Assembly (NCBI GenBank): GCA_013399895.1
Contig: VXBA01003489.1
Span: 589,381-653,380, forward strand
From: Serilophus lunatus
Lineage: Eukaryota; Chordata; Aves; Passeriformes; Eurylaimidae
Length of the DNA: 64,000 nt
Direction: 5' to 3'
Below are positions 10,651 through 25,029 of the stretch, in pieces. Made by a program: the position numbers and the translations under genes. Position 1 is the first letter of the stretch. Each line of letters opens with the position of its first letter. Below the pieces are notes generated by a model that saw nothing but the letters and a program-made list of their open reading frames with translations, ran no database searches and had not been told where the DNA came from.

Positions 10651-13600
10651 AAGTCGATGCGGTACTTGGGCAAGAACTGAGTACACAGGGTGAGAACACA
10701 AAGGAAAAGCAGCTTTTCCAGGGAGGGCTGTTAAGAATCTCAGCATTCCTATGTACAGTTCTAAACTGCCTTCTTGAAAACTGTAAAACTGCTCGAAAAA
10801 TTATATTACCAACAAACATGTTTTGTAGAAACCCAGTCCAAACACATTTGAACTAAAAAAAAATTAGTAGAAATTTACTGTCTAATCAACATCTCGTTCC
10901 TGGTATTTTACAGTGTTAAATTTTTTGTTATTAATATTTTTCATTAAATATTTTTATCTTTTCAACAAAAACAGTGATGTATCAAGATTAGTTTTAAGCA
11001 CAATCCTGCCTTTAAAGTCAAGTGTTAAGTTATGGTCTCATCACCTTGAGGGATTTAACATCCACAAGATGTGCAGAGGTAAAAATTTATTTATGACATG
11101 AACTCAAGATTGAGGAGAAAATAAAAAGGAGATTGTGGGAACAATAAACTAGATACACACAGAGTGAAGTTACATGAAATTAAATAACATGACTGCATTG
11201 TATTTTGATAGTCAGCCTGGGCTGTTTCACTGTGCCTTTCCAACCAAAGTAGAATTTCCAAATGAGGAAATAGGAAATGGCTTTATGTCCTGTATGCCCC
11301 AAAGGTTTAAACACTCTATTTGCAAGACACTTGTTATTACTCTATTTTCTCGTAGGTGGATGAATACTGAATGTTTTGCAAGCAAAAAGGTCCCTGCTGG
11401 TTGCTGGGTTTTGTCAGTTTTGGAGCAACAAAATTTCTTTATATTTAATGATGTTTTTGTGAGAAGTTGTTGAGTGAAAAAAAAGCCTTCACCTCTTACA
11501 AGGTGATTTTTGTCATTGATATTTCACTACAGAGGTCGTAGGATTATGAACCTTCTCTCGCTGTAGTATTAAGCAAATATTTTAAGGAGTGTGGTGGTTT
11601 TACCAAACAGAATGTAAATGATAAATGACTTCATCTGACCCCAGATGGGGCAAGTTAAAACAGAAGTCATAGTTGTGTGGATGGGAATGTTGTAACAGAG
11701 AGGAAATGAATGGAGAAGACCTGGAAAAGTCTTTCAGATAAATGCAGTGTAATGGAAAGCAGAAAATCTTTAAATATTAACCTTAAAACCTGAAAGTCTT
11801 CCTTGACAACGATTGAGAAATTCTATTCAGAATAAATGAGGCACTGAAGTGTCAAGTGAACAGCAACTCTCCTGTTTGTTTTCTTTAGAGCTCAGATGTT
11901 TCTTTTTTAGCAGCTGGATGATGTTTTCCATGTGGGCAAGTGAATCCAAAGAAGCAAAACCAACATTTGCGTACAATCCATGAGTGGATCCTGTGATTTC
12001 CAAGGCAGTTTTTGTTGGCAAAGGAGGTGCCAACCTTCACTCAGAGGCTTCACCGTGTGTTTTTTGACAACTGGACCAATGACTGTCAATAATCAAAGGA
12101 GAAAGTCTGGGGAAAAAAAGGTTTTGAAGGGAAATTTAGGACAGGTAAGAAAAAGGAAAGTGAAAACAAAAGATTAGGCAATTTCTTTGCCTTGCAACAC
12201 ATAATAGAGAAGCAGCAAAGAAACACAGCTGGTATTTTGCCAGAGGAATTGAATATAAATAAAAAAGAAGCTTTTTTACTGGTGCAGTTTTAGCTGGGGT
12301 AGGTTTTGAATTGGTCATCACAGAATTTCTTGGGGATAATATAAAGTCCTTTGAAAAAGAAGAGCTTTAGCAGAGAAATGGTGTGTCAGAGATCCTGGTT
12401 TCAAAGGAAAGGCTAAGAAAATGAATTTCATCCTCACTGCCAATAAGAAAAAAGAAGACTCCATAATAACTTAATTAAGTGGTTATAAATAAATGATGAG
12501 GAAAGTGTCTATGATCAGTCCTCACATTCTTATCACATTGGGACCAAAACTCCAGTGGGAAAAGTGTCTTCCATCCATGTACCTGAAGCAGTGCAAGGAG
12601 AACATAAAAAATTCAGAGCAACTGAATTGAAAGCATCTATCTTCCTGCACGGGCCTGTAACAATTATCACAGACACAGCTTCTGTGGTTCCTTCCAAAAC
12701 TAAAAACCCTCTGTAAAAGAGCTTTCTCCATAATCCTCCTGGTGAGGGCCAAATTCAGAATTATCCAATCAAAGGGAAGCAAGAAGCTTCAATATCTTTG
12801 AAGAGCAGGTTGAAATATTACCAGGTTTGTTTTTTTTTCCTTGAATCTCTGTGGGATTTTGATGCCAAGAAATAGGCAGGTTGACCATAAATACCTTAAG
12901 TTTAGGGAGCAAAAACCTCATTTTGGCAGAGGAATTGAGCGTTTCCTACGTGGAAATGACGCTCTTGCCTTGTCAGGGTTCCAGATTTGCTGACACAGGC
13001 TGAGATCAGGGATGGTGGTGTTGGATAAGGCACAGCTGGAATCACAGGCAGAGGAGGAAGGAATCAGAGAGGTTAACTCAGGGCATCCCCCACACAAAGG
13101 ATGGGAGAAGAGGGATCAAAGGGGCCCCTCATCCCTGCTGGCTCAGGGTCCCTCCATCCCAAGGAGTCCTTTTCCCTGGCAGAGGGCACCTCGTGTCCTT
13201 CTCACCTCCGAGTTCAAAGCCCCTTGGAAAAGCAGGAGACAGGAATTGTTCAGATTAAAGGAGCAGTGTGAGCTGTGCTGGGGTTGCAGGGACAGCTTCC
13301 TTTGCCCTTTAAATGAAAAGCTCAAAATGCTCAGAACTGGCTTTGGTTCCTGACTGCAGCCCAAAGCAATTTTTGTAACTGCAGCACCTCCTTCTCTGCC
13401 TGCTCCTGAGCTGACCATTCCAAGCACACGAGCCTTAGGATAAGACATCACGTACTTGCTTTGGAAGAGATGAAATACCTCACATGCAGCTATTTTTGTG
13501 CCCCTACAAGTGTTTGTGAACAATTAAAAGAAGCCATATCTACTGATTTTCTCTATTTCTACAGGATTAAAAAGGTAGCTTGGGGACTCCATGTAAAATT

Positions 13601-13989
13601 CCACTCAGCTGCTCCTTGGCAAAAATAAGGGGAAAAAAAAGTAACTCTATTAATTGATTAAATTTAATCTAAAATTCATGCAGGAGGTTGATTTGTTCAC
13701 TAGATGAGGTCCTATTTCTGAAGCCCAAAAGCCTCTAGCAAAAATGAGTAACTGCAGCTCAGCTCATCTTTATTTCATTGAGCTCTGACTGGACTATTTC
13801 ACTGCACTACTTTTAGTTGTATGGACTAGTCCTTATCGTTGCCCCTCATTTCAACAAAATTTTGATTTTATAAATTAAACTGTGCTTCCCTGACCTGGCA
13901 GCTTTCAGCCACACCTCCAGATGCCATTTAGTTCTGGTTTCACCCTTAGGTAAAAATTCAGAAGCAATGAGGTCGCTTCTTTTTGGATT
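10651..13989. other. Unique sequence, no gene seen
   Basis: Mostly AT-rich. A GC-richer patch from 12,990 to 13,400 carries overlapping frames of 113 and 126 codons on opposite strands without recognisable motifs. A donor-like CAG|GTAAGA at 12145 and an acceptor-like tract ending at 11888 bound a block whose frames all contain stops. Confidence 0.55.
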
Positions 13990-14039
13990 CCAGAATCATA
14001 AAATCATAGAACAGTTTTCAATTTTAAAGTCCCATCTTT
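13990..14039 (-). mobile_element. Possible degraded CR1 3' tail
   Basis: AGAATCATAAAATCATAGAA resembles two antisense CR1 octamers, and the following TTTTAAAGTCCCATCTTT resembles the ACCTTAAAGATCATC block. The match is poor after the octamers, so this is an old or chance resemblance. Confidence 0.4.
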
Positions 14040-17000
14040 GTCACTGTCTCTCAGATGAAATTTTTTGGTGAGGGTGTTTGGGATGTCACAGAAACGTGAT
14101 CTTTGCAGACTACTGAGGTGTTATCCTGGTGGTTATTTGGATTTCTTTTCATAGCCTCCATACAAAGCCCACAGGTTCTACAGCTGTTTAGATGATGGCC
14201 CTTTAAGAAAATAACAAAAGATAGACCATGGCAATTATTGGGATTTGATTCATCCACTCAGAAATGTTTGCAGTGGGGATTTTTATTTTGGGGTTTGGTT
14301 TTGTTTTTTTGGTTGGGGTTTTTTACAGTTTAACACTTGACACCATTAACACAAATCTAACAGTTTCTACTGTGGTCAAAACAAGACAGAACAACCTTAT
14401 TCTTAATTAAAAAGGGAAAGGCTGTGCTCAGCAGCCTCCATTGTGGCTAAAACCCACCCCAAACCTCACTCAGCTCTTATTCCTCATTGTTTGGGTCCAT
14501 TTTTTTTGCCCACAATTGCCCAACAAAAGTTGAGGAAAAGTCCATTGACTTCAACATCTCAAACTACCTTGAAACGAGGCTCTCCTGCAGCTACAACCAG
14601 ATCCTCATTTTCCACAGGCTGCACAGTCTATTTGTTCCCAAATGCTCAACCTGCTCTCATTTCTCCAGTAGCTGCCCAGCCACTCGCTCTTTGCTCAGCC
14701 CTAAATTTTCTGCCAGACACCACAAGCAATGACAGAGGGTTGAGTTTGGATCAGTGTATTTTGTCTTGAGAAGAGCAAAATATGTTGAGATGGTCTTTTC
14801 CTTTTGGCTGCCCAGCAGATTCCATTTATTTTGCTTTTGGAGAGACTGCAAAAGTAATTTATGGCCACTGATACTTTCCTTTGTCGTGCTGTTGGAGAGG
14901 GAATGTATTGACTTGTGCAAACAAAAGGGCAATAAACTACCTGATGCTCCCATCACCGCCCCCTTTCCTGATGGATATCATCCTATTCCCTTTGTCTTCA
15001 TCTTTTCAATTATATGTATTTAGGTGTTCTCATGTTTAATCTCTAAACTGGCAAAAAATAGCAAAACAGTGTAAATTCCAAGGGAATTAATGTTACTTAC
15101 AGTGAGGTTTCCTCTCATCCCTTCCAAGTGTTATCTACTGGCTTAAATACAACTCTTATTATATTAAAGTGCAAGGGAAAGTGTGTTGGAAGCCAAGTGA
15201 GCCCTTGTCTCCATCCTTTTGATGGGCAACTCCTAAAACTGTTCACATAAAATGGTTATTTTGTGCTTTTCCACTCGAATGAGTACAGAGCAAGTACATG
15301 CTCGAGTTAAAAAAAAAGCTAACAAAGGCTCAGATGTGGCAGAATTCTTTCCCTTGGTTCCCATGGACTGGCAAACAGAACTGTCATTATTCTTTCAATG
15401 TGAGTCCTAAATACCAGTGCAAGCAATAATATTTGTGTGGATCTTCAGACAGAAACAGAGAGCAAACGAATTGAAAATGGGCTGCTATCAAAATATCCAA
15501 ATTGGAGGCCAACCCAGGCACTGTGCACATGGATAGGAAGATAATCCATTTCACTAAAGCTCACAAATCTTGTGCAACCACCTGGATATAAAAATTCAGT
15601 TGGTGTCACTTCACCTGCATTCAGAAAGATATCTACAGTATTTTTGAAAGGGAAGTCAATTGACTGAATTTTATATAAATATTAAAGCACAGATTAAGTC
15701 TGTATTTGAGGGGGTTTTCACTTAGCCATTGCTGTAATTTTGGATCTGATAATAGATAAATAAAATATAGAAATACTGTGCAAAAATGCTAAATTATTGT
15801 GACAAGGGTGATGTGAACTAAAACTATATATTCGTCCAGGTTGTGACATAAATGAAAATATATCTAAGTGCTGAATGTGCAATTACACATAGCCCTTGAT
15901 TTACTTGGATCTGAAAATTTTTTAGCTATTTTTTCCTTTGAGGCTCAATATGAAAAATGAGGGGTTTGCTTTGGATCACTTGCACTTGTCTGCAAAGTTT
16001 TTCAGGTGGGGCTGGGAACAAAAAATGGCTTCTCCATTGCATTTCCAAAGCCCTTGGTGGCTGCATTTCAGTGAGAGCCAAGATTTCTAGGAAATAATGA
16101 ACAATACCTCCCAATTCCATGACATTCCTCCAGTGCTGGTTACAGTTAGTACAGAATCATTGTTATCCCCATTTAATCCATGTAGGAGCTCAGGCCTTTA
16201 TGTATGAACTAATTAGCCTGAATGAATCATTATATATAGAAATTTATATCTTTACACACATACATATAATTATTAGAAATATTTGGACTAAAATCTTCTG
16301 TACTGGTCTTCCATAAAACCCAGTCCAGTTTGCAGTGTTTTCCCTGGAAAACCCTGATTTTGATTTGCTTTTATTTGGGATTTAAAGGCAGTACTGTGCA
16401 GAACTAAGCATGGAGTGAACAAATCCACCCCTCACCCCCAAGGCCATACAGAAGTGGCATCAAATATTATTTACAAGATGCTTTTTCCTTCACACTTCCT
16501 GCCATAGGTGAGCTGGATTCTCACAGGGATGCCTTGAATGCTTAATTTCAGGATGCAGGTGTTTCTTTTCAGGAGCTCACTTAATGTCACCATTCTGAAG
16601 ATGAAAGTGAGACATGAAATATTTTCCTCTTTATTTTTAAAGTTGCAAAGTCTTATTTCCCAAGGGATAATCCCACTTGGAAGGTGCCTGTTTCACTCTA
16701 AGTGATGGCCCCTTGCTTGAAAGGGAAGCACTCAGGTAAGAAGAACAAAGGACTGAGATTAAAAAAGATGTATAAAACAGAGTTGCTTTTATTTTAATTA
16801 ATTGGCATCAAATTTATGTAGAATATAAAGGCTGAAGCAATGTAATGTGCCAGAATTAATAGATGCAATGAGATAATTACTGCCTCTTAATGAATATTAG
16901 AATCTCAAATATTCAGGCCTTGAAGTTGACTTTATTTCTCCCATCTAACATTTTAATTTGGGCTGTGTGAGAGCTCAGTGAGATGCACTGAAGCAAAGAG

Positions 17001-19182
17001 CTGGCAGCAAGATTTGTAATATCAGCCTGTCCTATCTGGGATCTCAGGGAGAGCTTAGGTGGGAATTTAAGAGCTCCAGGAATTTGTACTTGTATCTGCA
17101 GAGGTGCCAGACCCACTTTTTATGACAGAGTAAATGTTTGCCTCGGATCCTTAACCACCAAGATATTGCCAATCTGGGCCACTAGACCAAGTCTACACTT
17201 GGAGAAAGACTATATATAAAATATATGTATTTGTGCCTGTTTTAGCCTCTGCCCCAGGGTTCAGGCTTCAGTTTTTCTGATAATTTTTCAAAACCATCAA
17301 CCTCGTCCCTAATTAAGGCTCTAATTAGTCTTCCCTACCAGTTTAAAAAACCTTTACATAATTGTTTTTCAACTCTCAGCTCTCTATATAACAAGGCCTG
17401 TAATGATTTTACACAGCTGAATATTGGCCTTAGACTTATAGAAATAAAATTTATTTGAGGAAAAAAATGTAACTGAACCATCATTTTCTCCATTGTGAAT
17501 TTGCAGTTGTAATTAACAGTGTTATGTATTTAAACTCCTTAAACGGTGTAGATCTGTGGTTCCTGATTTCTGAGTCAGCAGCTTCAAGGTTTTATTAACT
17601 TATAATTATCAAATTAGTTTTACCTATTTTTTCAGTCAATTTACCACTGAAGAATTCATGAATAATAAAATAAGGATATGAAAAATCTCGGGTGCTCTTG
17701 AGCTTTGCTCCACAACTGAGTGGCAACCATTGGATTTCAGGATATGATGGGGCAGGCAGGGATCAGAATCCAAGAATATCTTGATTTTCTGGGATAATTC
17801 TCCTTCTCCTGCCTTCCACATGCCTTTTATTCCTCCTCTAAGACTCAACAAACAGAAGGAGGAGGAGGAAAAAGAATAAAACACAGCAGAAGCTGGGAAG
17901 AGAGGAATAGCACCAAAGTTTAGTGCTGTCCTGGCTCAAATGAGCACAACAATAAAAAAATATTGATGCATACATTTCTTGGCCTTTCACTCAGCCATCT
18001 TACACTTATAAAAGTCAGCCTTGTAAGTGCTAAAATACCAAGGGAATCACATTCAGAGAATTCCTTCTCTACTTCCAGCTCTGTCACAGCTCTGCCATTT
18101 GAGCCATCACTCAACCCTGCTGGATGTACAATCGTCTCAGGATCTCTAAATGGCAGCAGCAACATTGTCCACATCAGCTGGATTAAAAGTCTTTATTTTT
18201 TTGCTTGAAAATGTCAAATGTTCCATCTCTCCTTTGCAGATAATGAGTTGTGTGCATGGGAACAGTAGGATTCCAGTAAAGATAAGACAACTGTGAGTAA
18301 TGAGAAGCCCTCCTTGGTTATTTAGGATAAAAAAATAACTGTATAAGGAATCACAGCATTTATATTTTACCTAATTAGTGGAAGGGGTGGGGATCTTCAT
18401 CTTTGTGTGGTGTCCTGATAACACCTGAAAGATTTCCCTCTTCTCCTGCTACCTATGGGCCAAGTAAATGGGATAAATGCATCTGATCCTACAGAATTTA
18501 AAGGAAATCTGCCATCACATCCAGGGAAATGATGATTCCCAAGCCACAGGATATTTGCTATCTGGGCTGGCAGATTTTACTGTGCAAGATATTTGCCTGT
18601 AACACTTAAGAGATGAGATCAGTCACAGCCTTGGAGAATATCACCCAAATCATCTCCTCTATCTGAACTTTGCTTTCAAAACTCTCTGATACCATATCAG
18701 TCCCCCCCCATCTTATAAAATGCCATAAACCAAATTTGGATAAACCAAATTAATTAACATGAAGGAAATAGTGAAGGAGTGGTCATGGAGTTGCCAACCT
18801 GCAGTCCCATAATCCCTTTGACAGATCTCATGACAGCCACATTTAATCCAATCACTTTAAAACCAAAAGGAATTATGAGTGGCAGGGTTTGATGAACGTT
18901 TGGTTGCAAGTGGGAGCATTTTGCAAAGACTGGCAGTGAAATTCTTAAGACAGAAGAACAACTTTCTAAACCTCCCTTTTTTTAGGGTGTGAAACATCCA
19001 GAATTATGCTGATTCTTTTTGAAAATTATTACAATGATTTTCTCTCGTGACAGCAAGATGTGATTGATCTTGAAGAATAGACAGAAAAAGTGCAGAGGGG
19101 GGAAAAAAAAAAGGTTGAAATTACCACTACTGTGTTCTCTGGGTGTTAAGCATTTTCTTTATGCAGAGGGAAACCAATCAGG
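14040..19182. other. AT-rich unique sequence, no gene seen
   Basis: It contains a T/G-rich low-complexity run at 14279-14326 and several AT-rich, repeat-free blocks with TAAT motifs (for example 16,790-16,920 and 17,290-17,440). A 163-nt block at 16573-16735 lies between an acceptor-like and a donor-like signal, but has stops in every frame. Nothing else is recognisable. Confidence 0.55.
14279..14326. repeat. T/G-rich low-complexity run
   Basis: Runs of T and G alternate (TTTTATTTTGGGGTTTGG and similar) over about 48 nt. It resembles no named repeat and is probably simple sequence. Confidence 0.7.
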
Positions 19183-19468
19183 CATTAATTGAGGTAGAAA
19201 GGGACTTTGAGGTCAACTGGTCCAACCCAAGAACTCAAAGAAGAATCAACAGCTTGAGTTTGAACATGGCCAGATTGAAATCTGCTCATCTTCAGTTGCA
19301 GAGTTTCCTCAGTCTCCCTGTGCAACCCTTTTTAGTGTCCAACTACCTCACTGGAAATGTTTTCCCTCCCATATTTAACAAGAATTTCCCTTGTTGTGAC
19401 TTTTTTTGGCTCCCCTTTGGCTCTGGGCTTCCAAGAAATAAACCTGACCTTGTCTTGTCTAGTGCCAC
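19183..19468 (-). mobile_element. Old, diverged CR1 LINE fragment
   Basis: About 285 nt of antisense CR1. Recognisable parts are AGAAAGGGACTTTGAGGTCA, ACTGGTCCAACCC, the GTGTCCAACTACCTCACTGG region, AATTTCCCTTGTTGTGAC and TTGTCTTGTCTAGTGCCAC. Divergence is clearly higher than in the other copies and the subfamily differs from those with the GAAGCTGTGGCTG block. It is likely one of the older insertions in the window. Confidence 0.75.
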
Positions 19469-20973
19469 TCATTAGGCAGCAGCTTCTGGGCCAAACGTGG
19501 ATTGTCTTCTGCAATAAACTTATCAAATTCCCACTCTGCTGCTAAATTAGGGCAGTCAGGGGCTGCCCCCAAGGGCAGGGGCTCATTCCCAATGACTGAA
19601 AAGTGGCCACTGGCTGCAACTGCCAGGGTTTCTGCCAAAAGGGATGGAAAAGAGGAGCAGTCCATGAAAAAATTTCCCCAAATATTAAATATTTGGGAAA
19701 TCAGAATACTGTAAGAAAAAGGAAAAAAATTAAAAAAAGGAAAGCAATATAAGAAAACACCCTTTTATGCTTTCAGAAACTTATAATTCTCACTGACATT
19801 TTTGATTACTATCTCAGCTTTTCTTATCTGAACTTTGTACCCTTCAAACATTCAATAAACTGAGTTTAGCAATTTTCTTTCAGCAAGAGGGAGGTTGTGT
19901 CATAACACAGTGTTATACAACGATTAAAACCTGGGAAAAATACATGGAAACTGGAAAGGACCCAGCTTTCAGCTGCATCCTTGGAGCTTATCTGTAACAA
20001 ACACATAGCTGTAATAAAAATGAACTGGAAGGGAAGGCATGAGTGAGCTTTTCAGATGGAACAAACTGACTTGTGAAAAGAAGCAAATACAGTGGGGCTC
20101 ATGAAACAGTACTTTCTTCCCATCATAACTTTAATGCTTGGTAGAGGAGATGGAAAGCTACTGACACAAATGTATTCCCAGCATTGTAATTTAAATAACA
20201 CATCTGCACTGCAAGGCTGTATCTACATAGACATAACCAGCACCAGTGCTTTGCTGATATCAGTCACAGGGAATGAAAAGGATTGGGCTGAAAGCATCAT
20301 TTATTTTCTTTAAAACTGAACAATGAGGGGCTATTTATGCTGTAAGAACTATGTAAGAGATGTCTTGGGAGAGAAAGTTGCCTGGGAGCAAAATTCTCAT
20401 GGAAGTTGAGAGCGGATTGTTTTGATTTGAAGAACATTTGTACTTTGGTGCTTCCTGGTTCTCTCCTGCCTGATCCATTCTACTGGAAGAGCTGGACAAT
20501 CCTGCCCCGAGGCAAGTTGTCTTCAGGGCAGAGCAAGTGCTGCTGATCTCCTGTGCCAGCACATGGCTTTGGTGACTTGTGGAACCATTTTAAACAGACA
20601 CCGTGATTTTCCTATTTGTTATTAGGTTGTTCCTATTTTCCTGTTTATTTTTAAGTTTTTTCACTCTTGGTTTGTTTGCCTTAATTGGATGACATGCTGC
20701 CTTTGCAATTAAGAGCCAGGAGTGCCCAGAGCATCTGACTGGTGAGTCTTACACTTTTATCAGTTCAAACAGATAAATACCTAATTAAATGTAGAAACAA
20801 TGACCTGTAGGAAGCATTTTTTTCATTTATGTGTGTGTGGCTGTAGAGGCAGAAGAATCAGAGAGCTGTTTGCTCAACTCAATTTAAAAATGCTGTCACA
20901 TTCCTTTGATTATTCTAGAAGGTGGATGAGAAAAGAACTGAGAGGGAAATGGGAAGAACAAGGCAGAGATTTG

Positions 20974-20990
20974 AAAAAAAAAAAAAAAAA
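20974..20990. repeat. A17 homopolymer
   Basis: Seventeen A residues. I looked for matching flanking direct repeats that would mark a retrocopy and did not find any. Confidence 0.9.
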
Positions 20991-23900
20991 TCACTCCTGA
21001 AAGCCCTCTGAACTGATGCACTGTATGACAGCAGAGGGTGGCTATTTCTAATGATCCCTAACAGATCCTTTAATGTTTTTATTCTTACAGTGCTCTGAGG
21101 CAGGGAAATGCTATTCCAGTCTGGAATAAGGAATTTGCCCAACTCGAAAATAACAATCCCTGATCCCTCCCTAAACTGCTGCTTAGGCTGGGTCTGACCA
21201 AGCTCAGCAGCCCGAGGCCAGATTTGCTTTTTGATGTCTCAAGTGCCAAGGAGCCTCAGTTCACACTCACACACCAGTTCTGTCCCAGTACAGCTGAGCA
21301 AAGATATCTGACAGGTCTTCAAGACTCCATGGATATTCCTTGGACTTTTCCAGCTCATGGAAAGGATCTGCAGCAGATCTAGGGCTCTCCTATTCCTCCC
21401 AAACCCAAGTGTTAAACACGATCTTCCCAGGTATCCAAAGCATTTATATGCCAACACATACCTGTCATCAGAAGTCGTGCTTTCAGATTTAACCCTTTAA
21501 TCATTTTTTGTGGACTTCAATAGCAGATCACCCACAAGGATCTTTTTATTGGCTAATTTGGTCTATAACAGCTCCAATTAGAGCAGAAGTGTGTTGCTGT
21601 GTTTTCCTTGATTGTTTTTATCCAGCTTTCCCACTGCTGCACTGAAGGTAGGGAATACAAAGGCACTTTGCTGTCCCTACTGATTACAGCCATAAAATTA
21701 TCCCCAGGGAGCAAGAGCAAGGAGGGACAGAGCCTGGAATTAAGAGTGGATGGCACGAACAAAATGTGAATTCTTTTAGAAGCCACTGGGCAAAGCAAAC
21801 CACTTTCTAATCCCTGCTTCTTGTGTGTATTACATCCAGTAGATTTTTGAAGAAAAGAGAAAGAAAAGTTAGTTTTGTGGTAATTTTGTCTGCCACGTCC
21901 TGTGTTAGAGCAGTGCTGACAATGAACAACCTGCATAAGCTCTTTGTGCTAATCAGGGGCAGGAGGGAGTTTTGTGTGCCGTTCCTTGCCAAGGAGAAGA
22001 TGAGAAGGAGCAGAAGGCAGCCTGTCAGCCTGCTCAGATCACACCAGGGCTGCAGCAAGGCTGCTCAGGGAGAGTTAGAGCTCATCTTTGTTAAACTCGT
22101 GTGGGCTCAGACTGTGACCCTTTGATTTCAGGCTCTTCAGTAAGTGCAGAGTTACTCAGATGTGTTCCAGTTTCCGTACCCCAATGGAGCGTTTGTGAGC
22201 AAGAACGATGTTCTTTATAAGATCTCCCTTTCCTGGAGGAGTAAGAATAAGCAAACAAATCATTTGGAGCAGCAGCCTGAAGAACACAGTATTTTATGGC
22301 CCCTTCTGCTGGTGAATGGAAGCCTTTGCTGGCTCCTGAATTCACTTTCATTATGGAGAAAGGGACATTGTGTGGCTGCCTGCAAAGAGAACCCTCTGCC
22401 CCACATTTACAACATCACCAGGTCCTGAAGTCCCTTTTGGTCACCTTCCAAATCTTTCCTCTTTCTTGAGAGACGTCTCCCAACTACTTTCCTCCTTTCT
22501 CCACCCCACTCCCCACCCTATTTCTTAGAGGAAAAACACTCTAGAAGAAGAGAGAAGGGTTAAATTCTTCAAATTCCAACCGTACAATATTGCCAGGAAG
22601 AATAGAAAGTGACCTTGCTCAATGGCATCTGAAGTGGCAGCTGGAGACCAGCCTGACCCTGATGCCAGGGGGACAGTCACGGGCTGGTCATCACACTGAG
22701 GAGCTTCCAGGAGGCAAAGATGAAGGAAAGTAACAGCAAAGAATAGGACTGATAAGCAAAGGTGAAGTGAAAGATCAAATAAACACCTTCAGCAGCTGAA
22801 AGAAAGGAACGTGGGGTTGACATTGGAATTTCAAACAGACCCAGGCAGCTGAGTGTGGGAGAATTGGTTGGAACTGTGCAGGAGAACAAAGTGGGGATTC
22901 CAAACTGCAGTCAGAGGAAGTCATTAAGCAGACAACTACCTCCAGCATTTGTTTATCTATCTCTATTACTGTTTGCCTTGTTTATTAGGATTATAAACTC
23001 AAGAGGCCAGACCAACTCTGGAGTGACTGTACTGTATTTCTCCCAACACAAGCTCAGTTCCTGATTACAATGCTCCTCTGGGGTGCTACTCCAGGCAAAT
23101 AATATAATAAATAATGGAAATGGACCCAGGAGGAAACTTAGATGTTAACTGTGTAGAAACAGGAAACCTGAGGCTTCATTGCTGTAGAAATTTAATGTTG
23201 GGTTTAAAGCTCCTGCTGGTTGACGGGCTGGGCTTTAGAAACCTGAGCAGGAATAAGATGCCACTTTTAAAATGAAAAGCACTGAGATTTCTATTCTGTC
23301 TGCTGCTGCATTAGCAACAGCTCTGTCTCTTCAAATGTTTCCTGCTGCTTCTCCTAAAGCACAGGAAGCAATGTTCTGGTGATTAAGCAGCAGTATCATT
23401 ATAAAAGCCAAATGAATAATCATTGTGTTAATGAACTTTATCTTCGAAAAGATTAGGGGTTTTTTAATGTTAAGCCTCTTTCCCTATGAAAGAGGAAACG
23501 CACTCTCATTTCATTTAATCAACTCTGAGATGATCATGATCTATACAATTTAATTTTCTGTTTTCTTCCATATCTGCATATCCAGTTGCTTAAACAGTGG
23601 CGTCAAATCATTTTAATACATCAGAGATGATGCACTTCCCCGTGTGCCCTGTTTGCCAGATTACCCCTGCAGAATAATCTCCCTGGAAGGGATTTCCAGA
23701 GGTCAGACATCCCCAGACCACTGGCCCACAGCTTTGTGGAAAACAAGTAAGAAAAGGTGAAAACCATATATAAATGAGATATAAACCAACATGAGTGAAA
23801 ACTATTTTATAAGCAAAAAGATTAAGAAAGCTAAGGAGTGGAACCACAAAATTACAGAGGGGGAACAATGACTTGGTGGGATCCTGCCTTCCAGTTTGAG

Positions 23901-24889
23901 AGAACCACCATCAATTCTTTCTTCTGCCTGGGAACAGCTAAATCTCATGTCTTGGGAGAACAGCTCCCAGGACAACCTGCTCTGCAAGAGTTTTGAGGTG
24001 AGGCAGTCACCTGTTGGCTTTGACTATTTGTGCATGTCTGGGATCTTCTTTGAGAAGGAAAAGTTAGGTGTGAGTGACAGAGGCATCACACTGGCGTGTT
24101 ATAGCACTAAGGGATGGGTTGTGTTCAGACCCACATCAACCACACTTTTCAGCTCAGTTCTCTGAAAGCTCCTATTCAAAGCATGTCCTCAGCTCCCAGG
24201 GAAATCCTGATGCACGAGAGAGGAGCAGAATACCACGAGGGGCCAAGGGACAAAGCCCTTCCCCGGAGCTTGTTGTGGCTGGATGTGTCTGGTTGCCTGG
24301 CAAGCCAAGCCTGACCACAATGTGTCACTGAGAGTCACAGGGCGTGTAAAGGAGAAAAGGCAAAGACATTTTAGAGATTTACAGTTCCTGGGCTAATTTT
24401 CCAAAAGTGGAAAGCACAAGGTCATAGAAGTGGCCTAAAGAATAGAATAATCTTTGTATTGAGATAAAGTGACTGTCTGAACTTCATTTCTTGTCAGGAA
24501 AACCCCAAACAAACTTGAACAGAAACATCTGAGATTCCAAAGCGGCTCGGATACGAGAAAGCAAATGAGCTAGAAATTCAATATTAATTTAAGTCAATGG
24601 ATAGCAAGCAAAACAAGACCCAGAGTCACCAAATCTGGCCTTCAGAAAACACTTTGTGTCATTTGCTGTGTAAATATAAATTCTTTATGGTGCCTTTATT
24701 TAGAAACATAAAGGTACAAAGGATTCATTAGGGAAAAGAAAACATTTCGGATTCATTTTGAGTGCTCAGAAAGCTGGGTTCATTAGGAAATGGTTCTAAG
24801 AGTGGAAAAGGAGCAGCACACAACATGTTTTCTTCCACACTTCTCCTCATGTGACAGACTTGCCCCACCAGGGCACCCTGTGCCTCCTG

Positions 24890-24917
24890 CCCTCCTGCTC
24901 CTAATGCAGCAGGAGGG
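24890..24917. repeat. Perfect 10-bp stem hairpin
   Basis: CCCTCCTGCT at 24890-24899 pairs perfectly with AGCAGGAGGG at 24908-24917 around an 8-nt loop. Stem GC content is high. It could be a structural element of a transcript or chance; no longer arms are present, so it is too short for a microRNA precursor. Confidence 0.75.
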
Positions 24918-25029
24918 GAGCTTTGAGCTCTCTTTAATTAGTGTATGTTGTGTGGAAATCAGTGCCTCACTTTGTTATCCATAGCATTGTGTTGCCATGG
25001 CATTTTTATCCCTATAATTTGAGGAACAA

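Noticed and set aside
11590..11700. TGTGGTGGTTTTACC as a possible start of an avian retroviral LTR
   Set aside because: No matching LTR end, polyadenylation block or target duplication could be found downstream.
11889..12144. Candidate exon between CTGTTTGTTTTCTTTAG and CAG|GTAAGA
   Set aside because: All frames carry stops and there is no further support; the signals alone are common by chance.
20974..20990. A17 run as a possible retrocopy tail
   Set aside because: No matching flanking direct repeat was found upstream and downstream.
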